Below are positions 6,719 through 6,756 of a stretch of DNA of 6,756 nucleotides, piece by piece. Each line of letters begins with the position of its first letter. Position 1 is the stretch's first letter. Origin of the DNA: Balneolales bacterium (GTDB lineage: Bacteria; Bacteroidota; Rhodothermia; Balneolales; Natronogracilivirgulaceae); NCBI GenBank assembly GCA_007133875.1, contig SLLW01000026.1, forward strand, positions 1 to 6,756. Direction: 5' to 3'. The position numbers and the translations under genes were made by a program. The notes beneath the pieces were generated by a model. The model made no database searches. It had not been told where the DNA came from and was given only the letters and a program-made list of their open reading frames with translations.

Positions 6719-6756
6719 ATGAATACCATGATTATGCTTTTTGCTACTGATCCGGA
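6719..6756 (+). CDS. Possible start of the next gene (cut by window end)
   Basis: An ATG at 6719 opens a frame reading MNTMIMLFATDP up to the right edge. It follows an AT-rich stretch that could hold a promoter. No Shine-Dalgarno sequence is visible, and in-frame ATGs also occur at 6728 and 6734. Twelve residues are too few to name a family, and the frame may not be real. Confidence 0.3.
   Translation, partial: MNTMIMLFATDP

Overview
The window looks like ordinary chromosomal DNA from a Gram-negative, motile, lipid-degrading bacterium. It holds a chemoreceptor gene cut by the left edge, a magnesium channel/transporter gene, and a two-gene beta-oxidation operon. All genes lie on the + strand. 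The lineage cannot be fixed from the sequence. The chemoreceptor style and the operon's resemblance to the mitochondrial trifunctional protein (HADHB/HADHA, bacterial FadI/FadJ) would fit Balneolota/Rhodothermota-like or delta-proteobacterial relatives, but this is a weak guess. No phage, transposon, CRISPR, tRNA or rRNA signal was seen.

Layout: (1) 1-1220, the C-terminal part of a methyl-accepting chemotaxis protein: end of the ligand domain, second membrane helix, shortened HAMP, full signalling hairpin and a polar tail ending in DLSEF. (2) 1221-1551, non-coding: a 22-nt perfect palindrome (1258-1279), a strong intrinsic terminator (1302-1349), and a leader before mgtE with small inverted repeats and a possible extended -10 box. 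(3) 1552-2916, mgtE: N domain, CBS pair and five-helix membrane domain. An in-frame ATG at 1435 would add a hydrophobic helix that I think is probably not part of the protein. (4) 2917-3058, a short gap before the lipid operon. (5) 3059-4447, a FadI/HADHB-type thiolase, then 14 nt and a Shine-Dalgarno sequence, then 4462-6573, a FadJ/HADHA-type fused enoyl-CoA hydratase/3-hydroxyacyl-CoA dehydrogenase. (6) 6574-6756, a gap with two small hairpins and a possible start of the next gene at 6719.

The thiolase and the fused enzyme would together form the alpha/beta trifunctional complex that converts 2-enoyl-CoA to 3-hydroxyacyl-CoA, then 3-ketoacyl-CoA, then acetyl-CoA plus a shortened acyl-CoA. 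The most notable observation is that each protein lacks one acid/base residue that its family normally needs. The thiolase has Gly444 where the second catalytic Cys (CxG/CAAGG motif) should be, although Cys94, His365 and His414 are kept. The hydratase domain has Ala114 in place of the first catalytic Glu, although Glu136 is kept. The dehydrogenase domain looks intact. The reading frames are otherwise full length and uninterrupted. The pair may therefore be a specialised paralogue of the trifunctional enzyme with altered chemistry rather than a pseudogene. I saw no other candidate for a new system here.
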